A stretch of 12,655 nucleotides of DNA from an uncultured Butyricicoccus sp. (lineage in GTDB: Bacteria; Bacillota; Clostridia; Oscillospirales; Butyricicoccaceae), in the NCBI GenBank assembly GCA_900555465.1, contig USLE01000011.1, positions 1 to 12,655 of the forward strand, read 5' to 3'. The position numbers and the translations under genes are program-made. The notes beneath the pieces are model-generated. The model was not told where the DNA came from and searched no databases. It worked only from the letters and a program-made list of their open reading frames with translations. This document shows, piece after piece, positions 1 to 7,104 of this stretch. Every line of letters starts with the position of its first letter. Positions within the stretch are counted from its first letter, which is position 1.

Positions 1-1135
1 GGGTCTTGAGGTCGTGGCTCGCCGCGGCGACGAACTGCTGCCGCTTGTCCTCGAGGTCGCGCTCGCTGTCCCAGCGCGCGTGCAGGTCGCCCGCCATGTC
101 GCTGAGCGCACGGTTGAGCTGGCCGATCTCGTCCCCGCGGGCGGTGTCCGGGTGGAACTGGTCGAACTCAAGGTGCGCGACGTGCTGCGCCTGACGGGTG
201 GTGTCGTACAGCGGGTAGACCACCGCGCGGCGCACGCCCATGTAGAACAGATAAAGGAGAAGCAGGCATAAAAGGAATACCATCATGGGAAAACTGCGGA
301 AATATTCGGCGATCTCAGCATAATAATCATACACATAGGTGTATTGGATGACAAGATATCGGTTTGCCCATGTATTTGCTGCAAAATTATGACGTGCTAA
401 ATCTTCTAATTCAAGAGTACTCACACCGCGCTGTCGGGCTTGTACCCATCGCATGGCGTCCAGATGCTGTTTATAATCAGAACCGGGGCGGCTGTCCTGA
501 TAATAGAACCGACAGGTATCCTGCTCGGTGACCGGCCGGCTTGCCCGCCAAACCTGCTGCCCGTCCTGCGTTTCCATGCGGTTCGGATAGAAAAGGTGAG
601 GGGAGACGGTATCGTCCAGCACACCGTAAACGGTCAGCAACGGATTCCAAAGCGGCAAGTCATGTGTGACGTCCTGCGTCTCCAGATAGTCATAAAAAGA
701 TTGTATTTCATCGACTGAAAAGTCACCGATATCGACCACAATGCCTTCTTCATACCCAACCGGTTCGTCGGAGTGGAGCAATCCTTTCACGCACCATGCG
801 GAATTGACGACGACGGTTTCGTTGTTGGTGAAATATCGTATGCTGTAAGGTGAATCGGCGTAAACTTCATAGAGATCGGATTTCAAGCGGTAATACTCCG
901 GCGTGTTTGGATAGGGCATATGCGCAAAATCATATTGCTTATCTTCCAATACTGCCATGATATTCTCAAAATTGTTTGCTGTGTGGCGAGAAGCGTTGCT
1001 GTCTACTTCGTATGCTGCCTTTGTCCATGCAAACCACGTCCACAGCGCGCACACCAGCACCAGCATAAGCGCCATGAGCGTGGTCAGCCGCGTCGCAATG
1101 CTGCGCCGCAGCCAGAATGCCTTCAGCTTTTTCAT
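1..1135 (-). CDS. Sensor histidine kinase, 3' end cut by window edge
   Basis: This is the membrane sensor of a two-component system; it should autophosphorylate and pass the phosphate to the regulator encoded just upstream. The frame is open from ATG at 1135 to the left edge (378 codons). Visible parts in order are a first membrane segment at about residues 17-38, an extracytoplasmic region at about 39-282, a second membrane segment at about 283-300, a HAMP-like linker at 301-355, and the start of the HisKA domain with the H-box SHDLKT, in which H374 is the expected phosphoacceptor. The ATPase domain lies outside the window. ATG overlaps the regulator's stop as TGATG, and GGGGGG sits 6 bases upstream. 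The sensor region is unusually large, I do not recognise its fold, and it is clearly poorer in GC than the rest of the gene. The kinase call is firm; the ligand is unknown. Confidence 0.9.
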   Translation of the reverse strand, partial: MKKLKAFWLRRSIATRLTTLMALMLVLVCALWTWFAWTKAAYEVDSNASRHTANNFENIMAVLEDKQYDFAHMPYPNTPEYYRLKSDLYEVYADSPYSIRYFTNNETVVVNSAWCVKGLLHSDEPVGYEEGIVVDIGDFSVDEIQSFYDYLETQDVTHDLPLWNPLLTVYGVLDDTVSPHLFYPNRMETQDGQQVWRASRPVTEQDTCRFYYQDSRPGSDYKQHLDAMRWVQARQRGVSTLELEDLARHNFAANTWANRYLVIQYTYVYDYYAEIAEYFRSFPMMVFLLCLLLLYLFYMGVRRAVVYPLYDTTRQAQHVAHLEFDQFHPDTARGDEIGQLNRALSDMAGDLHARWDSERDLEDKRQQFVAAASHDLKT

Positions 1136-1809
1136 CACGATCCCCCCAATCGGTACCCCTTGCCGTAGACCGCTTTGATATGCTGCGCCGCCGTGCCGAG
1201 CGCCTTCCGCAGCCCCGCCACATGGCGGTCGACCATGCGCTCGTCGCCGTCGAACTCCACGCCCCACACGCGCTCGATCAGCAGGTCGCGCGATACCGTG
1301 CGCCCCTGCTCGCGCAGCAGCAGCTCCAAAATCTGCGCCTCCTTGGGGCGCAGGGCGACCGGCGCGCCGTCCACCGTGACCGCGCCCGTCGCGGTGTCCA
1401 TCAAAATGCTGCCGTAGCCCAGCTCGCTTGCGCCCAGCCGCAGGCCGCGCGCCCGTCGCATGAGCGCCTGCGCCTTGGCCACCAGCACGGGGAAGGAGAA
1501 CGGCTTCACTACATAGTCGTCCGCGCCCGCGCGGAAGCCCGCGAGCGTGTCGCCCTCCTGCCCGAGCGCGGTGACGAAGATCACCGGCACATCGCTCTCG
1601 CGCCGCACCGCCGCGCAGACCTCAAGGCCGTTGAGATGCGGCATCATCACGTCCAGCACCAGCAGGTCGAAGGTGTGCTCCTGCGCGAGGGCGAGCGCCT
1701 GCCCGCCGTCATACGCCGGGGTCACCTGCACGCCCGCGGCGCGGAAAAAGTCCTGCATGAGCGCCGACAGCGCCTTGTCGTCCTCTGCTAAAAGAATGTG
1801 TCCCGCCAT
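1135..1809 (-). CDS. OmpR/PhoB-family response regulator
   Basis: This is a DNA-binding response regulator of 224 residues, the usual length for the OmpR/PhoB family. The receiver domain (about 1-118) has the acidic pair D10/D11, the phosphoacceptor D53 in LVLDVMMP, T80, and K102 in VVKPF. The C-terminal winged helix (about 128-222) has the family signatures LRPKEAQILELLL and VDRHVAGLRKAL and ends in YGKGYRL. I chose ATG at 1809 because AGGAGG lies a few bases upstream. The same frame could be extended 20 codons to 1869, but that stretch would cover the promoter. It is co-transcribed with the histidine kinase, whose ATG shares a base with this stop. Its targets cannot be read from the window. 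Confidence 0.93.
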   Translation of the reverse strand: MAGHILLAEDDKALSALMQDFFRAAGVQVTPAYDGGQALALAQEHTFDLLVLDVMMPHLNGLEVCAAVRRESDVPVIFVTALGQEGDTLAGFRAGADDYVVKPFSFPVLVAKAQALMRRARGLRLGASELGYGSILMDTATGAVTVDGAPVALRPKEAQILELLLREQGRTVSRDLLIERVWGVEFDGDERMVDRHVAGLRKALGTAAQHIKAVYGKGYRLGGS

Positions 1810-1834
1810 GTCGATCCCTCCTTTTATTGCTTTC

Positions 1835-1843
1835 AGTATAGCA
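1835..1843 (-). promoter_or_regulatory. Extended -10 promoter of the two-component operon
   Basis: On the minus strand the sequence reads TGCTATACT, an extended -10 element (TGn followed by TATACT), 25 bases upstream of the regulator's ATG. No good -35 hexamer sits at 16-18 bases, which fits an extended -10 promoter or one needing an activator. Confidence 0.55.
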
Positions 1844-1870
1844 CAGGATTGTCCGAAAAGTATCCACACC

Positions 1871-1903
1871 CAAAAAGAAAACCCGCCGGATGGCGGGTTT
1901 TTT
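1871..1903 (-). terminator. Rho-independent terminator after the HAD phosphatase gene
   Basis: A 9-base-pair stem (1879-1887 with 1892-1900) with loop GGAT is flanked by A-rich sequence on the left, which reads as a T-rich run on the minus strand. It lies about 20 bases past the phosphatase stop and separates that gene from the two-component operon. The six T residues at 1898-1903 mean it could also work on the plus strand. Confidence 0.8.
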
Positions 1904-1921
1904 GAGGCTGTTTTGCAGGTG

Positions 1922-2713
1922 TTACTTTGCGGGCGGGATATCGCCCACGCCGTTCAGGATATAATGCGGCCGGTAAGCGTAGTTCTCCACGTCCGCGGTG
2001 GTCGTGCAGCCGGACAGCACGAGCACGGTGTCCAGACCGGTCTCGATGCCCGCGACGATATCGGTGTCCATGCGGTCGCCGACCATGACCGCCTCGTGCG
2101 AGTGCACGCCCAGCAGGCGCAGGCCGGTGCGCATCATCAGCGGGTTGGGCTTGCCGACGTAATACGCGGTTTTGCCGGTCGCCAGCTCGATCGGGGAGAC
2201 CAGCGCGCGGCAGGCGGGGATGATGCCCTGCTCGGACGGGCCGGTCAGGTCGGAGTTGGTCGCGATCAGGCGCGCACCCTTGTTGACCAGATCGACCGCC
2301 TTGAGGATGGTCTGGTAGTTGTAGGTGTTGGTCTCGCCCGCGATGACGTAGTCCGGGTCCACGTCGTTCATCACGATGCCGGCCTCGTACAGCGCACCGA
2401 CCAGGCCGGGCGCGCCGATGACATAGGCGGAAGCGCCGGGCTTCTGGCTGGCGACGAACTTCGCGGTCGCGAGCGCAGAGGTGTAGAAATGCTCCTCGCC
2501 GATCTCAAGCCCCATGCGCGCCAGCTTCTGCTGAAGCTCGAGCGGCGAGCGCTCGGACGAGTTGGTCAGGAAAAGGAAGCTCTTGTTTTCCTTTTGGAGC
2601 CAGTCTACAAATTCCGGCACACCCTCGAGCAGACGGTTGCCGTGATAGATGACACCGTCCATATCGCAGATAAAGCCCTTTTTCGAGCGCAGCAGTTCAA
2701 GTTTCTCGTTCAT
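1922..2713 (-). CDS. HAD-IIA (NagD-like) sugar phosphatase
   Basis: This is a cytosolic phosphatase of the haloacid dehalogenase superfamily, subclass IIA (NagD/AraL/PGP type), 263 residues long as is normal for the family. All four HAD motifs are present: DMDGV with nucleophile D17 and acid/base D19; LTNSS at 49-53; K188 in GKPNP; and GDRMDTD with metal-binding D213 and D218. The cap domain lies between motifs II and III, as in class IIA. AAAGGAG (2727-2733) lies 13 bases before the ATG, a slightly long spacing. The gene has its own promoter and terminator and looks monocistronic. Substrates of this family are usually small phosphorylated sugars, nucleotides or glycolytic intermediates; nothing here fixes the substrate. 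Confidence 0.92.
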   Translation of the reverse strand: MNEKLELLRSKKGFICDMDGVIYHGNRLLEGVPEFVDWLQKENKSFLFLTNSSERSPLELQQKLARMGLEIGEEHFYTSALATAKFVASQKPGASAYVIGAPGLVGALYEAGIVMNDVDPDYVIAGETNTYNYQTILKAVDLVNKGARLIATNSDLTGPSEQGIIPACRALVSPIELATGKTAYYVGKPNPLMMRTGLRLLGVHSHEAVMVGDRMDTDIVAGIETGLDTVLVLSGCTTTADVENYAYRPHYILNGVGDIPPAK

Positions 2714-2758
2714 ATTCCTGTATTTTCTCCTTTCGGTTGCATACTCTCACCCAATCCT

Positions 2759-2787
2759 ATTATGCGGACAAATCGGGGCACAGTCAA
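2759..2787 (-). promoter_or_regulatory. Sigma-A promoter of the HAD phosphatase gene
   Basis: The minus strand shows TTGACT (2782-2787), a 17-base spacer and CATAAT (2759-2764). The start point would fall roughly 40 bases before the ATG. Confidence 0.75.
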
Positions 2788-2854
2788 GGGGAAAAGGGCG
2801 GACGGTCTGTAAAAAAGGTGTTAAAACTGGTTTTGCACGTCCGGAAGCAGCAAA

Positions 2855-2886
2855 CCGCGCCGAAAACCGAAGGGCTTTCGGCGCGG
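2855..2886 (-). terminator. Hairpin after the iolH-like gene, candidate terminator
   Basis: An 11-base-pair GC-rich stem (2855-2865 with 2876-2886) and a 10-base loop lie about 40 bases after the iolH-like stop. On the minus strand the stem is followed only by a short TTT, so termination may be inefficient or need a factor. Confidence 0.5.
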
Positions 2887-2926
2887 CGCCATGTAAGGAT
2901 GTGTATAGAGATAAAGAAAGGAAGTC

Positions 2927-3841
2927 TTACAGAAGCTCGCGCTTGATGCGCTCGAGCGCCTCGGGAGCCTGCTGGTCCATCTTCTCCGGGAAGCCGAAGT
3001 AGGACACGCAGATGATGTTGTCGCCGCCGACCTTGGGCGCGTCGGGCGCGAGCTGCTTGTTGGCGAAATCCATCTCGCGCAGGGTCTCGAAGATGCCGTC
3101 AAAGTCGACCTCACCCTCGCCCATCGCGGTGTGCTGGTGGATGGTGACGTCCGCGCGGCCGCGGCTGTTGAGCCAGGGCGGATTGAGGATGTAGCGGCAG
3201 TCCTTGGTCTGGTTCCAGGTGTCCGCGAGCAGGACGTGGGTCAGATCCTCGCCTGCGTATTTGAGCATGTGGCGCACGTCGCCCTTGCCCTGGTCGTAGA
3301 AGAAGCCGTGGGAGGCCGAGTACACATAGCCCAGGTTCTTGGAGCGGAAGGACTTAACGATGTCGCAGGCCTCGTCGTTGAGCTCGACGAAGTCATACGG
3401 ATGGGACTGCAGCTCGACGCGCAGACCTTCGCGCTCGATGATCGGCAGCAGCTCCTCCATCGACTTGTAGAACATGCCGTTGCAGAGCTCCTGCTGGTTG
3501 GGGTCGCCCGAAAACTCGGTGTTGATGACCGGCACGCCCATGTCGACTGCGATCTCGATCATGCGCTTCCAGTTGGCAACCGCGTGCTGGCGCTGCTCCT
3601 CGGTCGGGCCGGACCAGCGGTAGACTACAATGAAGGAGGATATCTCCACGCCGGTCTCCTTCAGGGCCTGCTTGTACTCCGCCTGGCACTCCTTAGAGAA
3701 CAGCGGGTGCTTGTAAAACGGGTTGATCCGCGGGTGCGGGGACTGCTCGATGTACTTGTAGCCCCAGTCGGCGACTTTATGCACATAGTCGTTGATCGAC
3801 ATCTGCTTTGCCAGTACGTCAACGTCAAATGCGATTTTCAT
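2927..3841 (-). CDS. iolH: IolH-type sugar phosphate isomerase/epimerase (TIM barrel)
   Basis: This is a 304-residue protein of the xylose-isomerase-like TIM-barrel superfamily (AP endonuclease 2 fold). The N-terminus MKIAFDVDV, the stretch WGYKYIEQSPHPRINPFYKH and the motif INTEFSGDPNQ match what I remember of IolH from myo-inositol operons; this is recall, not a search. Likely metal or substrate residues are E109 in NTEF, H147 in LQSHPYD, D207 in LLADT, H235/H237 in IHQH and E242/E244 in GEGEVDF. AAGGAGG lies 10 bases before the ATG. No other inositol gene is in the window. The gene stands alone with a strong promoter and is divergent from an AraC-type regulator, suggesting induction by a sugar or polyol. 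The enzyme class is firm; the symbol is tentative, and a different sugar substrate is possible. Confidence 0.75.
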   Translation of the reverse strand: MKIAFDVDVLAKQMSINDYVHKVADWGYKYIEQSPHPRINPFYKHPLFSKECQAEYKQALKETGVEISSFIVVYRWSGPTEEQRQHAVANWKRMIEIAVDMGVPVINTEFSGDPNQQELCNGMFYKSMEELLPIIEREGLRVELQSHPYDFVELNDEACDIVKSFRSKNLGYVYSASHGFFYDQGKGDVRHMLKYAGEDLTHVLLADTWNQTKDCRYILNPPWLNSRGRADVTIHQHTAMGEGEVDFDGIFETLREMDFANKQLAPDAPKVGGDNIICVSYFGFPEKMDQQAPEALERIKRELL

Positions 3842-3900
3842 ATGCTTTGCTCCTCCTTGTGTGGGTTCCGTGCGGGGGTGTTTCCCTGTTTGATGGCCCT

Positions 3901-3929
3901 ATTATACCGCCGTATATCCTGCTTGCCAA
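3901..3929 (-). promoter_or_regulatory. Sigma-A promoter of the iolH-like gene
   Basis: The minus strand has TTGGCA (3924-3929), a 17-base spacer and a perfect TATAAT (3901-3906), giving a leader of about 50 bases. It lies in the 183-base divergent region shared with the AraC gene, where that regulator would be expected to bind. Confidence 0.8.
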
Positions 3930-3973
3930 TGATACAATGCGCCCAAAAACTGCGAAATCCTGCTATTTTATTC

Positions 3974-4002
3974 TTGCGCGCCAGACACGGGTCTGCTACC
4001 AT
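3974..4002 (+). promoter_or_regulatory. Weak candidate promoter of the araC-like gene
   Basis: TTGCGC (3974-3979), a 17-base spacer and TACCAT (3997-4002), preceded by TGC as in an extended -10. The start point would fall almost on the ribosome site, leaving nearly no leader, so the true promoter may lie further upstream. Confidence 0.3.
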
Positions 4003-4024
4003 AGAGGAAAGGAGCGTGAGTCCC

Positions 4025-4894
4025 ATGCTGATACCCGAGAGCGGGGTGCACCAGACCTCGGAGCGGTACTTTTTCACACCGTCCTCGCTGGCGCGCGAAC
4101 TTTTTTATTACCTAACGCGCTGCGGACACTATTTTTGCAGCAGTTTGTACTCTTTCAGCCATGAATCCGAGATCGCGCGGCAGGGCGACCACAACCAGAA
4201 CATCATGCTGTTCCTCATCCATGCGGGCGCGATGGAGCTGACCCTCGGCGGCGTGGAAACGCTCGCGACAGCCGGGCAGGTTGTGCTATTCGACTGCCGG
4301 GAGCCCTATCGCTACGCGGGGTCGGACGGTCTGGAATTCACATGGCTTCTGTTCAACGGCCTCAACACGCGCGATTTCTACCGCCGCATCTTGCAGGCGC
4401 ACGGCGGCCGGCAGGTGTTCGCCCCCGCCGGGGTCCCGGAGATCGCGCGCCTGCTGGACGGGCTCCTGAGCGGCTGCGCGGCGGACGAGCGGCCGAGCGA
4501 GGCCGCGTGCTCGCAGCTGCTGCACCGGCTGCTCTGCCTGCTGCTGCTCGAGGAGCGCCCCGCTGCGCAGGACGGCAGCGACCGCATCGCGCAGGCCATC
4601 CGCTATATGAACCGCAACCTGTACGGGCCGCTTTCCGTGCAGGAGGCCGCCGCGGCGGTCAACCTCAGCCCCTCGCATTTTTCGCGCGCGTTCAAGGCGC
4701 GCACCGGCTATTCGCCCTATGAATATATTGTGCTGCGCCGCATCGACAAGGCAAAGTACCTGCTGACCTCGACCCGCCAGACCGTAGGCGAGATCGCCTA
4801 TGCGACCGGCTACAACAGCGAGGAGAATTTCATCCACAGCTTTCGCAAGCATGTGGGCATCCCGCCCGGATTGTTCCGCAAATATCCGGTTTGA
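4025..4894 (+). CDS. AraC-family transcriptional regulator
   Basis: This is a 289-residue regulator with an N-terminal cupin-like sensor half (about 15-170) and a C-terminal AraC DNA-binding domain with two helix-turn-helix units (about 203-224 and 252-274). Family features include SVQEAAAAVNLSPSHFSRAF and VGEIAYATGYNSEENFIHSFRK without its last residue counted as certain. The ATG at 4025 follows AAAGGAG by 10 bases. The frame stays open far upstream, to 3131, but that part is antisense to the iolH-like gene and is not real. The divergent layout with the iolH-like gene suggests it controls that gene in response to a sugar-type ligand; this is inference. No terminator is visible before the next gene, only a promoter. 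Confidence 0.9.
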   Translation: MLIPESGVHQTSERYFFTPSSLARELFYYLTRCGHYFCSSLYSFSHESEIARQGDHNQNIMLFLIHAGAMELTLGGVETLATAGQVVLFDCREPYRYAGSDGLEFTWLLFNGLNTRDFYRRILQAHGGRQVFAPAGVPEIARLLDGLLSGCAADERPSEAACSQLLHRLLCLLLLEERPAAQDGSDRIAQAIRYMNRNLYGPLSVQEAAAAVNLSPSHFSRAFKARTGYSPYEYIVLRRIDKAKYLLTSTRQTVGEIAYATGYNSEENFIHSFRKHVGIPPGLFRKYPV

Positions 4895-4895
4895 G

Positions 4896-4924
4896 TTGCA
4901 TTTTTCTGCAAAACGCCGTATACT
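4896..4924 (+). promoter_or_regulatory. Sigma-A promoter of the LtaS-like gene
   Basis: TTGCAT (4896-4901), a 17-base spacer and TATACT (4919-4924), starting right after the araC stop. An inverted repeat CTGTCT/AGACAG (4923-4928 and 4936-4941, 7-base loop) overlaps the end of the -10 and could be an operator or a leader hairpin. Confidence 0.75.
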
Positions 4925-4955
4925 GTCTTTCATATAGACAGGAGGGACGGCGGAT

Positions 4956-6788
4956 ATGGACAAAAAGGAATGGCTGGGGCGAATGCTTCGGGTCTTGCTG
5001 CCCGTGCTCCCGTTCTGGCTGCTCGACCTGACGCTGCGCGCTGCCACGGACAGCGGCGCGTATTATCCGCTGTATGCCGCGGCGCCGAACCTGTTTTCGC
5101 TGGGCTTCGGCGCGCTGTTTGCCGCGCTGGCATTGCTGCCGCCGCGCCGCTGGGGGCGCGTGCTGTACGGCGTGCTCTACGCGGTGTGGGCGGTTTACGC
5201 GGTGGTGCAGTACGGCGTGTGGCGCATTTTCGATCGCTTCCTGTTTCTGGCTGACTTTTTGTTCGCGGGCGAGGGGCTGGACTTCGTGAGCTACGTCCGC
5301 CAGCTGATCGACTGGCGGTTCGTGCTGGTGGTGGCGCTGCTCGTGCTCTGGGGCGTGCTGGGCGTGCGGTCGCTGCCCGAAAAGACGGCGCGCCGCCGCG
5401 TGTGCCCGGCGCTCGGGCTGTTTTTCGTGCTGACCCAGCTGGTCGCGCCGCGCCTGTACGCGCCCGTGCCCGAAACGCTGGACTGGGACGCATGGGAGTC
5501 AAGCGGATATGAGTACGAGCGGTTTTCCTCCTCGTCCTACGACCTCGCGCTGACCGGGCCGTACCAGTTCGTGCTGCGCGATGCGTGGCTGTCGGTCATG
5601 CCCGATGCGGACGCAGCGGAAAAGACGGCGCAGATCGACGCATTTTTCGACGAGCGCCCCGCGCATCAGGACAACGAGATGACCGGTCTGCTCGCGGGCA
5701 AAAACCTGATTCTGGTGCAGCTCGAGAGCGTGGATGATTTCGTGCTGAACGAGGAAAACACCCCCACGCTCGCGCGCCTGCAAAGCGAGGGCATCAACTT
5801 TTCCGAATTTTACACCCCGCAGTATTCCAACGGCTACACCTTTAACACCGAGTTCGCCGCGCAGACCGGCATTTATCCCTACGCGAACGGCAACGTCGCC
5901 TATTCGCTCAGCCGTAGCGCGTTCCCGGACGCGATGGGCAGTCTGTTTGAGGATGCGGGCTACACCGCGAACTCGTTCCACAAGAGCGAGGCCAAGTTCT
6001 ACAACCGCGGCGCGATGCATCAGGCGTTCGGCTATGAGCAGTATTATTCCGCGCTGGACTACGCGGAGAGCGAGCTGCAGGCGGGCGTGGATGAATTCCT
6101 GATCGACTGTGACGAGCTTTATGAGCGCATGGTGAACGAGGCCCCCTTCCTGAGCTTTATCATCACCTACAGCGGCCACCTCGGCTACGACGAGATCGAC
6201 GCGCTGACCACCTACGCGCTCGAGCAGCACCCGGAGTATCTGGACGACAGCCGCCCCTACGAGATCAACGGGCTGTTCGCCAAGGCGCGCCTGACCGACG
6301 ACATGTTCGCGGCGCTGCTCGAGCGGCTGGAGGCGGACGGGCTGCTGGACGACACGGTGATCTGCGTCTACGACGACCACTATGCCTACGGCCTAACCGA
6401 CCGTGCGGTGCTCGAGGCATACTCGGAGGCAGCGGGCGGCCGCCTGCTCGAGCGCACGCCCTGCTTTATCTGGTACGAGGGCTGCACGCCCATGACCGTG
6501 GATAAGACCCTGCAAACGGTCGACCTGCTGCCGACGCTCGCCAATCTGTTCGGCCTGCCCGCGCCGCGCACAATGGGGCAGGATGCGTTTGACCCCGCCT
6601 ATGAGGGCTATGCCATCTTCTCGGACGGAACATGGCTGAACGATAAGGCCTATGTGAAAAACGGAGCGGTGGTCTGGAACGAGGGCATGACGGACGAGGA
6701 GATCGCGGAGATGACCGCCTACGCCCGCCGGTTCCAGGAGATCGGCGACGCGATTCTGGACACGGATTATTACAGCACATTGGAATAG
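4956..6788 (+). CDS. LtaS-like membrane sulfatase-fold phosphoglycerol transferase
   Basis: This is a 610-residue polytopic enzyme of the lipoteichoic acid synthase/phosphoglycerol transferase group. About five membrane segments lie at roughly 10-30, 45-62, 68-90, 118-138 and 148-165, followed by an extracellular alkaline-phosphatase-fold domain (about 248-570). By comparison with LtaS as I remember it, metal and catalytic residues would be E257 in QLES, nucleophile T295 in NGYTFNTEF, D474/H475 in YDDHY, and H408 in YSGH. Substrate residue R351 in FYNR is present, but the LtaS tryptophan two residues earlier is a tyrosine (Y349). AGGAGGG lies 9 bases before the ATG. It likely moves glycerol-phosphate or a similar group from a phospholipid onto a cell-surface glycan; the exact acceptor is unknown. 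It has its own promoter and terminator. Confidence 0.85.
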   Translation: MDKKEWLGRMLRVLLPVLPFWLLDLTLRAATDSGAYYPLYAAAPNLFSLGFGALFAALALLPPRRWGRVLYGVLYAVWAVYAVVQYGVWRIFDRFLFLADFLFAGEGLDFVSYVRQLIDWRFVLVVALLVLWGVLGVRSLPEKTARRRVCPALGLFFVLTQLVAPRLYAPVPETLDWDAWESSGYEYERFSSSSYDLALTGPYQFVLRDAWLSVMPDADAAEKTAQIDAFFDERPAHQDNEMTGLLAGKNLILVQLESVDDFVLNEENTPTLARLQSEGINFSEFYTPQYSNGYTFNTEFAAQTGIYPYANGNVAYSLSRSAFPDAMGSLFEDAGYTANSFHKSEAKFYNRGAMHQAFGYEQYYSALDYAESELQAGVDEFLIDCDELYERMVNEAPFLSFIITYSGHLGYDEIDALTTYALEQHPEYLDDSRPYEINGLFAKARLTDDMFAALLERLEADGLLDDTVICVYDDHYAYGLTDRAVLEAYSEAAGGRLLERTPCFIWYEGCTPMTVDKTLQTVDLLPTLANLFGLPAPRTMGQDAFDPAYEGYAIFSDGTWLNDKAYVKNGAVVWNEGMTDEEIAEMTAYARRFQEIGDAILDTDYYSTLE

Positions 6789-6790
6789 TA

Positions 6791-6824
6791 AAAGAGGACG
6801 TTTCCAACCGGAAACGTCCTTTTT
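6791..6824. terminator. Bidirectional terminator between convergent genes
   Basis: An 11-base-pair stem (6795-6805 with 6810-6820) has loop AACC, T residues on the right and A residues on the left. It lies just after the LtaS-like stop and just after the TIGR04076 gene on the opposite strand, so it can end both transcripts. Confidence 0.9.
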
Positions 6825-6837
6825 ATTGCATCATATA

Positions 6838-7101
6838 CTATTCTGATACGCGCTCGATTTTGAAAATATTGAGCGTATCCACATCCGGGCAGCAGAAGCG
6901 CGCCGTGCCGGGCGCTTCGCCGGGGATCTCGCCGCCGTAGCGCAGGATGTCAATATAGGGAAAGGCGACATGCATCGCCATCGGGCACAGGTTGCCGCGC
7001 TCGGTGTCAAAGTCGAAGCTGTCGCCCGGCTTGTGGCCGCGGTGGCAGCCTCTCGGGCCGCGCTGTTCGGCCAGCGTGATACGGATTTTGGGACGGGGCA
7101 A
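6838..7101 (-). CDS. TIGR04076 family small cysteine-containing protein
   Basis: This is an 87-residue protein that fits the TIGR04076 family, whose function is unknown. Recognisable features are C19 and H23 in RGCHRGH, GD at 26-27, LCPMA around C39, and the CCPD motif with C70/C71. These spaced cysteines suggest metal binding or redox chemistry, which is inference. No signal peptide or membrane segment is seen. The start is TTG at 7101: GGAGG, located in the last codons of ndk, lies 8 bases upstream, and only 3 bases separate the ndk stop from this TTG. The two genes are therefore surely co-transcribed and probably translationally linked. Confidence 0.8.
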   Translation of the reverse strand: MPRPKIRITLAEQRGPRGCHRGHKPGDSFDFDTERGNLCPMAMHVAFPYIDILRYGGEIPGEAPGTARFCCPDVDTLNIFKIERVSE

Positions 7102-7104
7102 GCC

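Noticed and set aside
1810..1869. Longer N-terminus for the response regulator
   Set aside because: The added 20 codons would overlap the promoter -10 and ribosome site, and the receiver domain starts normally at the ATG at 1809.
1547..2812. Plus-strand open frame of 421 codons opposite the regulator and HAD genes
   Set aside because: It spans two unrelated minus-strand genes, a promoter and a terminator, and its protein has no recognisable feature.
3131..4024. Upstream extension of the AraC frame by 298 codons
   Set aside because: It is antisense to the iolH-like gene and its promoter; the ATG at 4025 has a good ribosome site and starts a normal-length AraC protein.
5499..6380. Minus-strand open frame opposite the LtaS-like gene
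   Set aside because: The plus-strand frame has clear catalytic motifs; the opposite frame has none.
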